NCBI RefSeq assembly: GCF_009916105.1
Contig: NZ_JAAAXQ010000034.1
Coordinates: forward strand, 1-33,706
Reading direction: 5' to 3'
Source of the DNA: Streptomyces sp. GC420
GTDB taxonomy: Bacteria > Actinomycetota > Actinomycetes > Streptomycetales > Streptomycetaceae
DNA length: 33,706 nucleotides
This document shows positions 7,416 through 15,313 of this stretch, piece after piece (the stretch's first letter is position 1; each line of letters starts with the position of its first letter). A program made the translations under genes and the position numbers. Under the pieces are notes generated by a model, which was given only the letters and a program-made list of their open reading frames with translations, did not search any database and was not told the DNA's origin.

Positions 7416-9461
7416 TCAGGAAGTGAGCGTGAGGTGCGGTGCCTGCGCCCAGGACCGCAGTTGCCGCGGCCAGCTCAGGTGCGCCCGGAAGAACACGTCC
7501 TGCCCGCCCGCCCGCTGCGGCGCGAGGAACAGCAACTGGGCATCGATCCTGCGGATCAGCGCCTCGTCCGGCGGGGCTGTCGGGTCCGACTGCCGCCACA
7601 GGGCGTCCATCAGCAGGTCGATGGAGCGGTGGATGGAGCGCTGGTACTCGTCGATGTCCGCCGTGCACACGTCCGGCCCGCCCACCCGCGGCGCGGAGCC
7701 GAGCGGGGGGAAACCGCCCGGCGGGCGCGGGGCGCAGCAGATCCGCTGGAGCGAGTCGAGCCAGTCGTGGGCGTCGGCGCCCACGAAGGCCTGGTGCAGC
7801 AGTCGCGCCGCGAGAACCGTCTCGCCGAGCGCCATCGAGTGGTGCAGATGCGTGCTGACGTCCGTGCCGATCGAGGTGTCGCGGCGGGTCAGGAGATAGC
7901 GGGAGCGCAGGGTGAGCTGGCTGTCGGCCCAGCTCGGGCGGTGCGGACCCGGTGCTCTGGTGCGCAGCCGCTGCAGCAGCAGGAAGCGCAGCAGCGGGTC
8001 GGCCACGAAAGGCGTGCCGGGCGGGGGCCAGTGGGCCTCGGCCAGGTGCTGGGTCACCTCCTCCACCGGCATGTGGCTGGGGCCCTCCACGAGGTGCAGG
8101 CCGGCCAGGTGGTGCGCGGCGGCCGTGTCGTACGCGGCGGACAGGGTCACCAGCCGTTCCCGCTGCCCCGCGTCGGGCAGCAGCGCCTCCAGCAGCTCCT
8201 CGGCCACGGGCCGTCCGCCCGATTCCGCGGGCAGGGCAGGCAGCTCGGCGAAGTCCAGTTCCTCACCGGTCGCCAGCCTCCCGGCCGCCGCCCGTGCGAA
8301 GGCGCGGACGCCCAGCGGGTTGCCGCCGGTCAGGCGCAGGATCAGCCGGGCCAGCTGGTGCGGCGGGTCGGAGTCCTCCAGCATCGCCTCCACCGCCTCC
8401 AGGGACAGCGGCGGAATCCCCAGGTCCAGCCGCCAGCCCGCCGCGTCCTCCGGTCCCGGCGGCTCCCAGCCGCTGGACCGGCCGGCAGCGGTCAGCGCGG
8501 GCAGGCCCGCCGGGTCGCCGTGCGCGGCCGCGACGACGGCGAGCGGATCGGACCTGCCCGTCTCGGCCGCGATCCGGGCGCGGGCCCGCACCAGCAGGCC
8601 GAGGAAGTGGCGCCCGTCCGCGGTGTGCGCGTTGTCCAGCAGGACGAGCGGCCGTACGCCGTGGATGGCCTTGCGCAGCCCGAGGTACGGCTCCCTCATG
8701 TCGTACAGCAGAGCCTTGACGAGAAGCAGTTCGGCGCGGGTCCTGCGGTCCCCGCCCCGGTGGAAGTCCCCGCCGAGGTGGCGCAGCGCCTCCGCGTACC
8801 CGCCGCCTCCGGGCCGGGTGGAGGCCCACCAGTCGCGGGCCTTGGGCTGGGGACGGGCCCGCAGCCGGCGCAGGAAGAGGGTGATGACGGAGGCTGCGGC
8901 CTCGGCGCCGAGGGGCATCCCGGCCTCCGCGATGGCCTCGACCACCTCGGCGACCGCCTCGTCGACCTCGCCCTGGCGCTGCCGCCGTTCCTGCTCGTCC
9001 TCCGTGATCAGCGTGGCGACCCGGTTGAAGGCCCGGCGCAGCTCCTCCGGCCGCGCGGGCTGCCAGCTGATGACCGCCAGCAGCCCGAGTTCGGTGCGCG
9101 GGAACCGTAACTGGAGGCCTCTGACCTTGTGCCGCAGCTGGTGGACGAGGACGTGCAGCAGATCGGTGACGGGCGAGGAGAGGCCGTCACGGCCGGACTC
9201 GCCCGGATCGAACTCGCCGTACCCGGGCTCCTCCAGGTCGACCCTGGCGAGCGGCAGGTGCGTGCCGTAGGTCTCGGCCAGGCGGTTCAGCAGTGCGGTC
9301 TTGCCGGTGCCGCGCCCGCCCACCAGAAGAACGGCGGGCGAACCGGCGCGGTGTTCCGGGGCCACCAGCTCGCGGCCCCGCGGATCGAGCCTGACCAGTC
9401 GCGAGACCAGTCTCGCCAGCGCGTCCCTCTCGTACAGCTGACAGAACACCGCACCCCCCAC
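7416..9461 (-). CDS. Large P-loop NTPase (AAA/STAND-like), function unknown
   Basis: The protein has 681 residues with a GTG start at 9461; a second in-frame GTG 12 bases later is possible. Near the N-terminus is a Walker A motif GGRGTGKT (residues 48-55). A hydrophobic strand ending RPLVLLDNAH fits a Walker B, and a later NPLGVRAFARAAAGR stretch resembles the arm of AAA/STAND ATPases. The C-terminal third is helical, without a recognised domain. No membrane segment or signal is seen, so it should act in the cytoplasm. It lies 64 bases upstream of the membrane-anchored binding-fold protein on the same strand, so the two probably form one unit. Whether the pair senses a ligand or a stress cannot be told from sequence. 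Confidence 0.7.
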   Translation of the reverse strand: MGGAVFCQLYERDALARLVSRLVRLDPRGRELVAPEHRAGSPAVLLVGGRGTGKTALLNRLAETYGTHLPLARVDLEEPGYGEFDPGESGRDGLSSPVTDLLHVLVHQLRHKVRGLQLRFPRTELGLLAVISWQPARPEELRRAFNRVATLITEDEQERRQRQGEVDEAVAEVVEAIAEAGMPLGAEAAASVITLFLRRLRARPQPKARDWWASTRPGGGGYAEALRHLGGDFHRGGDRRTRAELLLVKALLYDMREPYLGLRKAIHGVRPLVLLDNAHTADGRHFLGLLVRARARIAAETGRSDPLAVVAAAHGDPAGLPALTAAGRSSGWEPPGPEDAAGWRLDLGIPPLSLEAVEAMLEDSDPPHQLARLILRLTGGNPLGVRAFARAAAGRLATGEELDFAELPALPAESGGRPVAEELLEALLPDAGQRERLVTLSAAYDTAAAHHLAGLHLVEGPSHMPVEEVTQHLAEAHWPPPGTPFVADPLLRFLLLQRLRTRAPGPHRPSWADSQLTLRSRYLLTRRDTSIGTDVSTHLHHSMALGETVLAARLLHQAFVGADAHDWLDSLQRICCAPRPPGGFPPLGSAPRVGGPDVCTADIDEYQRSIHRSIDLLMDALWRQSDPTAPPDEALIRRIDAQLLFLAPQRAGGQDVFFRAHLSWPRQLRSWAQAPHLTLTS

Positions 9462-9512
9462 GCACGTTGCCCAAGTGACGTACAGGATACGAGTGGTGAC
9501 GTTCAGCCATGC

Positions 9513-9552
9513 AGTATCGGGGGCAGGTGTGGCCGTATTGAAACCGGTTTCA
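9513..9552 (-). promoter_or_regulatory. LacI-type palindromic operator overlapping a candidate promoter of the NTPase gene
   Basis: TGAAACCGGTTTCA at 9539-9552 is a perfect 14-bp palindrome with a central CG, the layout of LacI/GalR-family operators. On the minus strand a GATACT hexamer (9513-9518) lies 18 nt downstream of TTCAAT (9537-9542), which overlaps the palindrome. A bound repressor would block the -35. No LacI regulator is encoded nearby. The rest of the 199-nt gap (9462-9660) holds no gene that I can support. Confidence 0.4.
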
Positions 9553-9660
9553 CAGGATGGACATCAACGCGCCGCCGATCACGCCGTGCTTCGCCCCGCG
9601 GACGGGCCCGTACGGTCAGGGGCGCGGAGCGGGCCGAGGGCCGGGACGCGGGGCGGGTGG

Positions 9661-10113
9661 TCAGGCGCCGATGTCCTCGTTCCAGATCTCGGGGTGGTCC
9701 CTGACGAAGTCACGCATCAGGGCGACGCATTCGGGGCTGTCGAGCAGCACGACCTCCACGCCGTGCTCCGCCAGCCAGTCGTGGCCGCCGTGGAAGGTCT
9801 CCGACTCGCCCACGACCACTCGTGAGATGCCGAACTGCCGGACCAGGCCCGAGCAGTACCAGCAGGGGGAGAGGGTCGTGACCATCGTCGTGCCGCGGTA
9901 CGACCGCTGCCGTCCCGCCGCGCGGAACGCGGCCGTCTCCGCGTGCATGGACGGGTCCCCGTCCTGGACCCGGCGGTTGTGGCCGCGGCCCAGCAGGGTG
10001 CCGTCCGCGCCGTAGAGCGCCGCGCCGACCGGGACCCCGCCCTCGGCCAGACCCGCCCTCGCTTCGTCCAGGGCGGTCCTCAGCCACCGCCTGTCCAGTT
10101 CCAACCGGTCCAT
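9661..10113 (-). CDS. Cytosine deaminase, fungal FCY1-like nucleoside/base deaminase
   Basis: The protein has 150 residues. The start chosen is the ATG giving MDRLELDRRW, because GGGGAGAG lies about 9 bases upstream; an in-frame ATG 12 codons earlier lacks this. Zinc ligands and the proton shuttle are in HAE (His57, Glu59) and SPCWYC (Cys84, Cys87). Elements typical of yeast cytosine deaminase are GGVPVGAAL, GRGHNRR, ISRVVVGE and the C-terminal EIWNEDIG, so this is closer to FCY1 than to tRNA adenosine deaminase TadA. It would hydrolyse cytosine to uracil in pyrimidine salvage; specificity is inferred from resemblance. It stands alone between the NTPase and the PLDc_N protein. Confidence 0.85.
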   Translation of the reverse strand: MDRLELDRRWLRTALDEARAGLAEGGVPVGAALYGADGTLLGRGHNRRVQDGDPSMHAETAAFRAAGRQRSYRGTTMVTTLSPCWYCSGLVRQFGISRVVVGESETFHGGHDWLAEHGVEVVLLDSPECVALMRDFVRDHPEIWNEDIGA

Positions 10114-10238
10114 GGCATCCACTCTCCCCGGCCGGGAACACCCCGGCAACGCGCGGAGGGCCTCACCCGGTCAGCCTCGCCGGACGCACCGCCGGGAGGC
10201 CCGGCCGTGTCCGTCCCGGGGCCCCAGAGCCCCGGGGC

Positions 10239-10559
10239 TCACTCCTCCGGGCCGTCGTCGTCCTTCTTCCGGCCGCCCTTCCCGCCGGTCTCGTCGTCGA
10301 GTGACCTGAGGAACTCGGGGTTGTCGTCCGGAGCGACCCAGCCGCCACCGCCCCGGCGGCCCGGTCCGGCGGCCCCGCGGGTGCGGTCCCGGCCCACGAG
10401 CAGCCAGGAGATCGAACCGGCGAGCGGGAAGAGGAGGACGAGGATCGCCCACAGCGGCTTGGGCATCCAGCGGACGTCCTTCTCGTCCGTGGTGATGCAG
10501 TCGATGAAGGCAAAGACGCTCAGTGCCAGCGGCACGAGGATCATCAGCACCCGGAGCAT
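10239..10559 (-). CDS. Small membrane protein with phospholipase-D-type N-terminal (PLDc_N) domain
   Basis: The protein has 106 residues with an ATG start. Two membrane helices (about 3-20 and 36-54) flank the short segment [20 protein letters not shown]. This layout, ending in [11 protein letters not shown], is the PLDc_N pattern found at the N-terminus of cardiolipin synthases and in stand-alone actinobacterial proteins. The rest is a hydrophilic Gly/Arg/Asp-rich tail that may lie in the cytoplasm. No PLD catalytic HKD motif is present, so it is not itself a phospholipase. It diverges from mqnL with about 100 bases between the starts. Confidence 0.8.
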   Translation of the reverse strand: MLRVLMILVPLALSVFAFIDCITTDEKDVRWMPKPLWAILVLLFPLAGSISWLLVGRDRTRGAAGPGRRGGGGWVAPDDNPEFLRSLDDETGGKGGRKKDDDGPEE

Positions 10560-10647
10560 GGTCTTCGGTCCCCCTGGGAGTGGCTGGGAGTGGTCGGCCG
10601 GGCGCCGCGTCGGGGCCCCGGTGACCCAGCCAGGGTATCGGGTGGCG

Positions 10648-10660
10648 GATACTGGACCGC
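10648..10660 (+). promoter_or_regulatory. Candidate leaderless promoter of mqnL
   Basis: GATACT (10648-10653) lies exactly 7 nt before the mqnL ATG and no Shine-Dalgarno is visible, so transcription would begin at or next to the start codon. The -35 is not recognisable. Confidence 0.45.
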
Positions 10661-12118
10661 ATGGCTTATGACGATCTTCGTTCGTTCCTGAGGGCTCTGG
10701 AGCGGGAGGGGGACCTGAAGCGCATCAAGGCGGAGGTCGACCCGTATCTGGAGGTCGGGGAGATCGTCGACCGGGTCAACAAGGCCGGCGGTCCCGCCCT
10801 GCTCTTCGAGAACGTCAAGGGCTCCTCCATGCCCCTGGCGATGAACGTGTACGGCACGGACCGAAGGCTGCTGAAGGCGCTCGGCCTGAAGTCGTACGAG
10901 GACATCGCGGGCGTCATCGGCGGGCTGCTGAAGCCCGAGCTGCCGCACGGCTTCGTCGGCGTCCGCGAGGCCTTCGGCAAGCTCGCCAACATGACCCATG
11001 TCCCGCCGAAGAAGGTGAAGTCGCAGGACGCGCCGGTCCATGAGCGGGTCCTGACCGGCGACGAGGTGGACCTGGAACAACTGCCCGCGCTGTTCACCTG
11101 GCCCGAGGACGGCGGGTCGTTCTTCAATCTGGGGCTGACCCACACCAGGCACCCGGAGACCGGGGTGCGCAACCTCGGCCTCTACCGGCTGCAGCGCCAT
11201 GACCGGCGCACCATCGGCATGCACTGGCAGATCCACAAGGACAGCCGCAACCACTACGCCGTCGCCGCCCGGCGGGGCGAGCGGCTGCCCGTCGCGATCG
11301 CCTTCGGCTGCCCGCCCGCCGTGACCTACGCCTCGACGGCGCCGCTGCCAGGGGACATCGACGAGTACTTGTTCGCCGGCTTCGTGCAGGGCAAGCGGAT
11401 CGAGATGGTGGACTGCAAGACCGTGCCGCTCCAGGTGCCGGCCAACGCGGAGGTCGTGCTGGAGGGCCGGCTGGAGCCGGGCGAGATGCTCCCGGAGGGC
11501 CCGTTCGGCGACCACACCGGTTTCTACACGCCCCAGGAACCCTTCCCCGCGCTGAGGATCGACTGCGTGACGATGCGGCGGCGCCCGCTCCTCCAGTCGA
11601 TCGTCGTGGGCCGGCCGCCGACGGAGGACGGACCGCTCGGCCGGGCCACGGAGCGGTTCTTCCTGCCCCTGCTCAAGATCATCGTGCCGGACATCGTGGA
11701 CTACCACCTCCCCGAGGCGGGCGGCTTCCACAACTGCGCGATCGTGTCGATCGACAAGAAGTACCCCAAGCACGCCCAGAAGGTCATGCACGCCATCTGG
11801 GGCGCCCACATGATGTCGCTGACCAAGCTGATCGTCGTCGTGGACTCCGACTGTGACGTCCACGATCTGCACGAGGTCGCCTGGCGGGCCCTGGGCAACA
11901 CCGACTACTCCCGCGACCTCACGGTCGTCGAGGGCCCCGTCGACCATCTGGACCACGCCTCCTACCAGCAGTTCTGGGGCGGCAAGGCCGGAATCGACGC
12001 CACCGCCAAGTGGCCCGAGGAGGGGTACACGAGGGACGGCGGCTGGCCGCGCATGGTCGAGTCCGACAAGGACACCGCCGAACGGGTGACCGCGCGCTGG
12101 AAGGAGTACGGGCTGTGA
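10661..12118 (+). CDS. mqnL: UbiD-family decarboxylase of menaquinone biosynthesis (MqnL)
   Basis: The protein has 485 residues, the normal length for the UbiD family. Family segments include [28 protein letters not shown] and SSIVVG-like [11 protein letters not shown]. UbiD enzymes use prenylated FMN to decarboxylate aromatic acids. In the futalosine route the substrate is the prenylated 1,4-dihydroxy-6-naphthoate, giving demethylmenaquinol. The assignment rests on operon context: the stop overlaps the prenyltransferase mqnP by 4 bases (GTGA), and the flavin prenyltransferase mqnM is 1.7 kb away. Streptomyces coelicolor has the same mqnL-mqnP pairing (SCO4490-4491). Start ATG has a -10-like hexamer 7 nt upstream and no ribosome site. 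Confidence 0.93.
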   Translation: MAYDDLRSFLRALEREGDLKRIKAEVDPYLEVGEIVDRVNKAGGPALLFENVKGSSMPLAMNVYGTDRRLLKALGLKSYEDIAGVIGGLLKPELPHGFVGVREAFGKLANMTHVPPKKVKSQDAPVHERVLTGDEVDLEQLPALFTWPEDGGSFFNLGLTHTRHPETGVRNLGLYRLQRHDRRTIGMHWQIHKDSRNHYAVAARRGERLPVAIAFGCPPAVTYASTAPLPGDIDEYLFAGFVQGKRIEMVDCKTVPLQVPANAEVVLEGRLEPGEMLPEGPFGDHTGFYTPQEPFPALRIDCVTMRRRPLLQSIVVGRPPTEDGPLGRATERFFLPLLKIIVPDIVDYHLPEAGGFHNCAIVSIDKKYPKHAQKVMHAIWGAHMMSLTKLIVVVDSDCDVHDLHEVAWRALGNTDYSRDLTVVEGPVDHLDHASYQQFWGGKAGIDATAKWPEEGYTRDGGWPRMVESDKDTAERVTARWKEYGL

Positions 12119-13035
12119 CCGCCGCGGAGGGGGTCCTCGGTCGCGGTTCCGCGCCGCGCCCCGACGGCAAGGTCCGCGCCTTCCTGAAGCTCGTGATGAT
12201 CGAGCACTCGGTCTTCGCGCTGCCCTTCGCCTACATCGCCTCCCTCACCGCGATGTTCCGGCTGGACCGGGAGATCCACTGGGGCAGGCTGCTGCTGGTC
12301 ACCGTCTGCATGGTGGGCCTGCGGACCTTCGCGATGGCCGCGAACCGGATCATCGACCGGGAGATCGACGCGCGGAACCCGCGCACCGCCACCCGCGAAC
12401 TGGTCACCGGGGCCCTGTCCGTGCGCTCGGCGTGGACGGGCGCGCTGATCGCCCTCGCCGTCTTCCTGGGCTCGGCGGCGCTGCTCAACCCGCTGTGCCT
12501 GGCGCTGGCGCCGGTCGCGGTCGTCCCGATGGTGGTCTATCCGTACGGCAAGAGGTTCACCCACTACCCGCACGCGATCCTCGGCCTCGCACAGGCCATG
12601 GGACCGGTGGGGGCCTGGATCGCGGTGACCGGAGCCTGGTCCTGGGACGCGGTGATCCTCGGGCTGGCCGTCGGCATCTGGATCGGCGGCTTCGACCTGA
12701 TCTTCGCCTGCCAGGACGTCCAGGCGGACCGCGCGCACGGCGTGCTCTCCGTGCCGGCCCGCTTCGGGGTCCCGGCCGCGCTGTACGGAGCGCGGGCCGC
12801 GCACGTCGTCACCACCGTGCTCCTGGTGTGGTACGCGCTCGCCACCGGCGCCGGGCCGTTCTTCTGGACGGGGCTGCTGATCGTCGTCGTCGCGTTCCTC
12901 TACGAGCACAGCATCGTCAGGCCCCACGACCTGTCCCGTCTGAACCGGGCGTTCTTCACGACGAACGGCTTCATCGGGATCAGCCTGTTCGTCTGCGCCC
13001 TGGCCGACCTGCTCGTCCGCGGCCTCACCGTCTGA
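12115..13035 (+). CDS. mqnP: UbiA-family 1,4-dihydroxy-6-naphthoate prenyltransferase (MqnP)
   Basis: The protein has 306 residues. Start is the GTG that overlaps the mqnL stop; upstream in-frame codons lie inside mqnL. It is an integral membrane protein with about eight helices. The two Asp-rich motifs of the family are NRIIDREID, before RNPRTATRELVTG, and DVQADRAHG. These bind the Mg-diphosphate of a polyprenyl donor. Pairing with mqnL identifies the acceptor as 1,4-dihydroxy-6-naphthoate, not 4-hydroxybenzoate; that choice follows from context and from the known streptomycete pathway. The 83-nt gap after it, up to the convergent rhomboid gene, contains GC-rich self-complementary sequence but no clear single terminator. 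Confidence 0.93.
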   Translation: MTAAEGVLGRGSAPRPDGKVRAFLKLVMIEHSVFALPFAYIASLTAMFRLDREIHWGRLLLVTVCMVGLRTFAMAANRIIDREIDARNPRTATRELVTGALSVRSAWTGALIALAVFLGSAALLNPLCLALAPVAVVPMVVYPYGKRFTHYPHAILGLAQAMGPVGAWIAVTGAWSWDAVILGLAVGIWIGGFDLIFACQDVQADRAHGVLSVPARFGVPAALYGARAAHVVTTVLLVWYALATGAGPFFWTGLLIVVVAFLYEHSIVRPHDLSRLNRAFFTTNGFIGISLFVCALADLLVRGLTV

Positions 13036-13118
13036 CCCGGCGGCGGTCGCGCCCGCCCGCCTCCGCGGCCTCCGCACCGCGTCCCCGGACACCGCCCGGT
13101 GCGGCGCCCGGGACACGG

Positions 13119-13763
13119 TCACGGTATGAGCCCGGAGAAGCGGGTCGGGGCCACGCGGCGGGTGCTGAACAGGAACGCGGCCAGCACCCCGCCGAGCAGG
13201 CCGAACAGGTGGCCCTGCCAGCTCACTCCGGCCGTCGTGGGCAGCACGCCCCACAGGATCGAGCCGTAGAAGGCGGCGACGATCACGCCGACGACGATGT
13301 CGCCGACGCGCCGGTCCACGAAGCCGCGCACCAGCAGGTAACCGAACAGCCCGAAGACCACTCCGGACGCCCCCGCCGTGTTGGAGTACTCCGGCGAGAA
13401 GAGCCACACGCCGAGCCCGCTCGCGAGCACGATGACGGTGACGACCCCCGCGAAGGTGCGGATCCCGCGCAGCGCGGCGACGAAGCCGAGCACGAGCAGC
13501 GGGACCGTGTTGGCCATCAGGTGCTCGAAGCCGAAGTGCAGGAACGACGCCGGGACAACGTCGCGCAGCTCCGAGAGGTCACGGGGCTCTATCCCGTACG
13601 TATCGAGGGTGTGGCCGTTCGCCGCGTCCACGGCCTCGAGGATCCACAGCAGGGCCACCCACCCGGTCATCACCGTCAGCGCCGCCTTGACGCGGCCGCC
13701 GCGGCCGGCCGGAGCGCTTCCGGTGGTCCCGGGACGGGCCGGGTCATAAGGTCCGTACGTCAT
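13119..13763 (-). CDS. Rhomboid-family intramembrane serine protease
   Basis: The protein has 214 residues and ATG start. A short hydrophilic N-terminus (about 25 residues, Gly/Pro/Arg) is followed by six membrane helices. The catalytic dyad is visible as GASG (Ser133) and WQGHLFG (His185). The second-helix motif HFGFEHLMAN supplies the oxyanion-side His and Asn (His81, Asn85). These place it in the rhomboid family, which cleaves membrane-anchored substrates within the bilayer. The substrate is unknown. It is inserted on the opposite strand between mqnP and mqnM and diverges from mqnM over 85 bases, which suggests only positional linkage to the quinone genes. Confidence 0.9.
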   Translation of the reverse strand: MTYGPYDPARPGTTGSAPAGRGGRVKAALTVMTGWVALLWILEAVDAANGHTLDTYGIEPRDLSELRDVVPASFLHFGFEHLMANTVPLLVLGFVAALRGIRTFAGVVTVIVLASGLGVWLFSPEYSNTAGASGVVFGLFGYLLVRGFVDRRVGDIVVGVIVAAFYGSILWGVLPTTAGVSWQGHLFGLLGGVLAAFLFSTRRVAPTRFSGLIP

Positions 13764-13835
13764 CGGAAGGCCCCCTCACTCCTCGTAGGCACAACGCCCG
13801 GGACGGGTGACGGGTTCCTGTCTCATGCGGCCGGA

Positions 13836-13848
13836 TAGGCTCGGGTGC
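13836..13848 (+). promoter_or_regulatory. Candidate leaderless promoter of mqnM
   Basis: TAGGCT (13836-13841) fits the TANNNT -10 consensus and lies 7 nt before the ATG at 13849. No Shine-Dalgarno precedes that ATG. Confidence 0.5.
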
Positions 13849-14661
13849 ATGAACGCAAGGCAGCCGGGCCGCCCGGGGGAGGCCGCGGGCCGCAAGCCCT
13901 GGATCGTCGGCGTGTCCGGTGCGTCCGGAACCCCGTACGCCGCGGCGGTGCTGCGTGGTCTGCTCGCCGCCGGCGAAAGCGTCGACCTGGTGGTCAGCCG
14001 GGCCTCGCGGCTCACGCTCCTCGACGAGACGGGCATCGCCTTCCGGGACGCCCACTGGCGTGAGGACCTCGCCGCCTGGCTGGCCAGGGGCGCCGACGGC
14101 AAGCCCGGCACCTTCACCGGCACCGATGTGTCGGACGTGCGGTACTGGGCGGCAGGTGATCTGGCGGCCGGGCCCTCCTCCGGTTCGTACGCCGCGAAGG
14201 GGATGCTGATCGTTCCCGCATCCACGGCCTGCGTGGCCGGGGTGGCGCTCGGGCTGTCGAAGGACCTGCTCCAGCGGGTGGCGAGCGTGATGCTGAAGGA
14301 GCGCAGGAGGCTCGTGGTCGCGGTGCGGGAGACACCGCTGAACGGGCAGACCCTCAGGCACCTCGTGGCGCTGGACGAGGCCGGTGCCGTGGTGCTGCCC
14401 GCCTCCCCGGCGTTCTACGCGGGAGCCACACACATCCAGGACCTGGTGGACTTCGTCGCCGGCCGGGTGCTTGACGCGGCCGGGGTGCCGCACCGGCTCT
14501 ACCGCCGGTGGGAGGGCGAGGTCGGGGGCGCCGCGCGCGCCGCCCTTTCCGGCGAACCGGGGGAACCCGGCGACCGCAGCGGCCCTCGTCCCGGCTCCGG
14601 CGGCCCCGGTCCCGGCTCCGGCTCCGGCTCCGGCGGTTCTGAGGCCCGGGAGGAGGCCTAG
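13849..14661 (+). CDS. mqnM: UbiX-family flavin prenyltransferase (MqnM)
   Basis: The protein has 270 residues. The start is the ATG giving MNARQPG; an earlier in-frame ATG (13807) would extend past the -10-like TAGGCT. The FMN-binding fold begins IVGVSGASGTPYAAAVLRGL. Later family segments are PASTACVAGVALGLS and VVLPASPAFYAGATHIQDLVDF. UbiX makes the prenylated FMN cofactor needed by UbiD decarboxylases, here presumably MqnL. The core ends near residue 225. After it comes an unusual 40-residue Gly/Ser/Pro-rich tail with no family counterpart that I recognise. The gene diverges from the rhomboid gene. Confidence 0.92.
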   Translation: MNARQPGRPGEAAGRKPWIVGVSGASGTPYAAAVLRGLLAAGESVDLVVSRASRLTLLDETGIAFRDAHWREDLAAWLARGADGKPGTFTGTDVSDVRYWAAGDLAAGPSSGSYAAKGMLIVPASTACVAGVALGLSKDLLQRVASVMLKERRRLVVAVRETPLNGQTLRHLVALDEAGAVVLPASPAFYAGATHIQDLVDFVAGRVLDAAGVPHRLYRRWEGEVGGAARAALSGEPGEPGDRSGPRPGSGGPGPGSGSGSGGSEAREEA

Positions 14662-14667
14662 CACCGC

Positions 14668-14699
14668 TTGGTGGAGCCGATTCGCAGGGCTACTACCCT
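14668..14699 (+). promoter_or_regulatory. Possible promoter of the Lrp/AsnC-type gene
   Basis: TTGGTG (14668-14673) is followed after 17 nt by TACTAC (14691-14696), with TACCCT overlapping at 14694-14699. The tract after it (14706-14722) is unusually AT-rich for this window. Both hexamers are imperfect matches. Confidence 0.3.
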
Positions 14700-14761
14700 G
14701 CATGCCTTAGGTTCTTTATTCACAACTGCGGGATCGCTGAACAATGGAAGGCTCCAGGCAT

Positions 14762-15217
14762 ATGGACGCGGTGGACAGGCAGCTCATCCAGGCGCTTCGC
14801 GAGAACGGCAGGGCCTCGTACGCCGAGCTCGGCAGGCTCGTGGGCCTCTCCGGCCCGAGCGTCACGGACCGGATCAACCGTCTGGAGGCGGCCGGCGTCA
14901 TCACCGGCTACCGGGCGACCGTCAACGCCGCTCAGCTCGGCCTCGGCGTGACCGCCCTCATCGGTATCTCACTCTCCGACGCCGCCGACCACGAGGATGT
15001 CGCCCGCAGGCTGCGCGACCTGGAGGAGATCGAGGACTGCTGGTTCATCGCGGGGGACGACTCCTTCATGCTCAAGGTGCGCGTGGGCGACGTCGACGGC
15101 CTGGAGAAGACCATCCGCAGACTGTCCGGCACCAAGGGCGTCTCCCGCACGCGTACGACGATCGTGCTCTCCACCAAGTGGGAGAACCGCGTCGGCGAGC
15201 TGCCGGAGGAGCGGTAG
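14762..15217 (+). CDS. Lrp/AsnC-family transcriptional regulator
   Basis: The protein has 151 residues, the usual family length. The start giving MDAVDRQLIQAL is preferred over an ATG 18 bases upstream, because the family starts at this point and GGAAGG lies about 10 bases before it. An N-terminal winged helix-turn-helix covers SYAELGRLVGLSGPSVTDRINRL in part (about 20-42), followed by the linker AAGVITGYRA. The C-terminal RAM domain (about 65-145) includes GISLSDAADHE and CWFIAGDDSFMLKV. Such proteins bind amino acids or other small ligands and form octamers. Its position between mqnM and mqnE makes local control possible, but nothing in the sequence proves it. Confidence 0.9.
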   Translation: MDAVDRQLIQALRENGRASYAELGRLVGLSGPSVTDRINRLEAAGVITGYRATVNAAQLGLGVTALIGISLSDAADHEDVARRLRDLEEIEDCWFIAGDDSFMLKVRVGDVDGLEKTIRRLSGTKGVSRTRTTIVLSTKWENRVGELPEER

Positions 15218-15224
15218 GCGGCAG

Positions 15225-15244
15225 ATGCGCCGACGGGGGCGCAT
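15225..15244 (+). terminator. Terminator-like hairpin between the Lrp-type gene and mqnE
   Basis: ATGCGCC (15225-15231) pairs with GGCGCAT (15238-15244) across a 6-nt loop and is followed by TTCC. It starts 7 bases after the stop codon. Confidence 0.45.
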
Positions 15245-15265
15245 TTCCGCCGGGGGGCGGGGGAG

Positions 15266-15271
15266 TACGGT
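15266..15271 (+). promoter_or_regulatory. Candidate -10 element for mqnE
   Basis: TACGGT fits TANNNT and lies 42 nt before the mqnE ATG. That leaves a leader long enough to hold the good ribosome site GGGAGG at 15299-15304. No -35 is recognisable. Confidence 0.3.
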
Positions 15272-15313
15272 TGGGTTGGCCTGACAAGAGATGACCATGG
15301 GAGGCAGCCGCAT

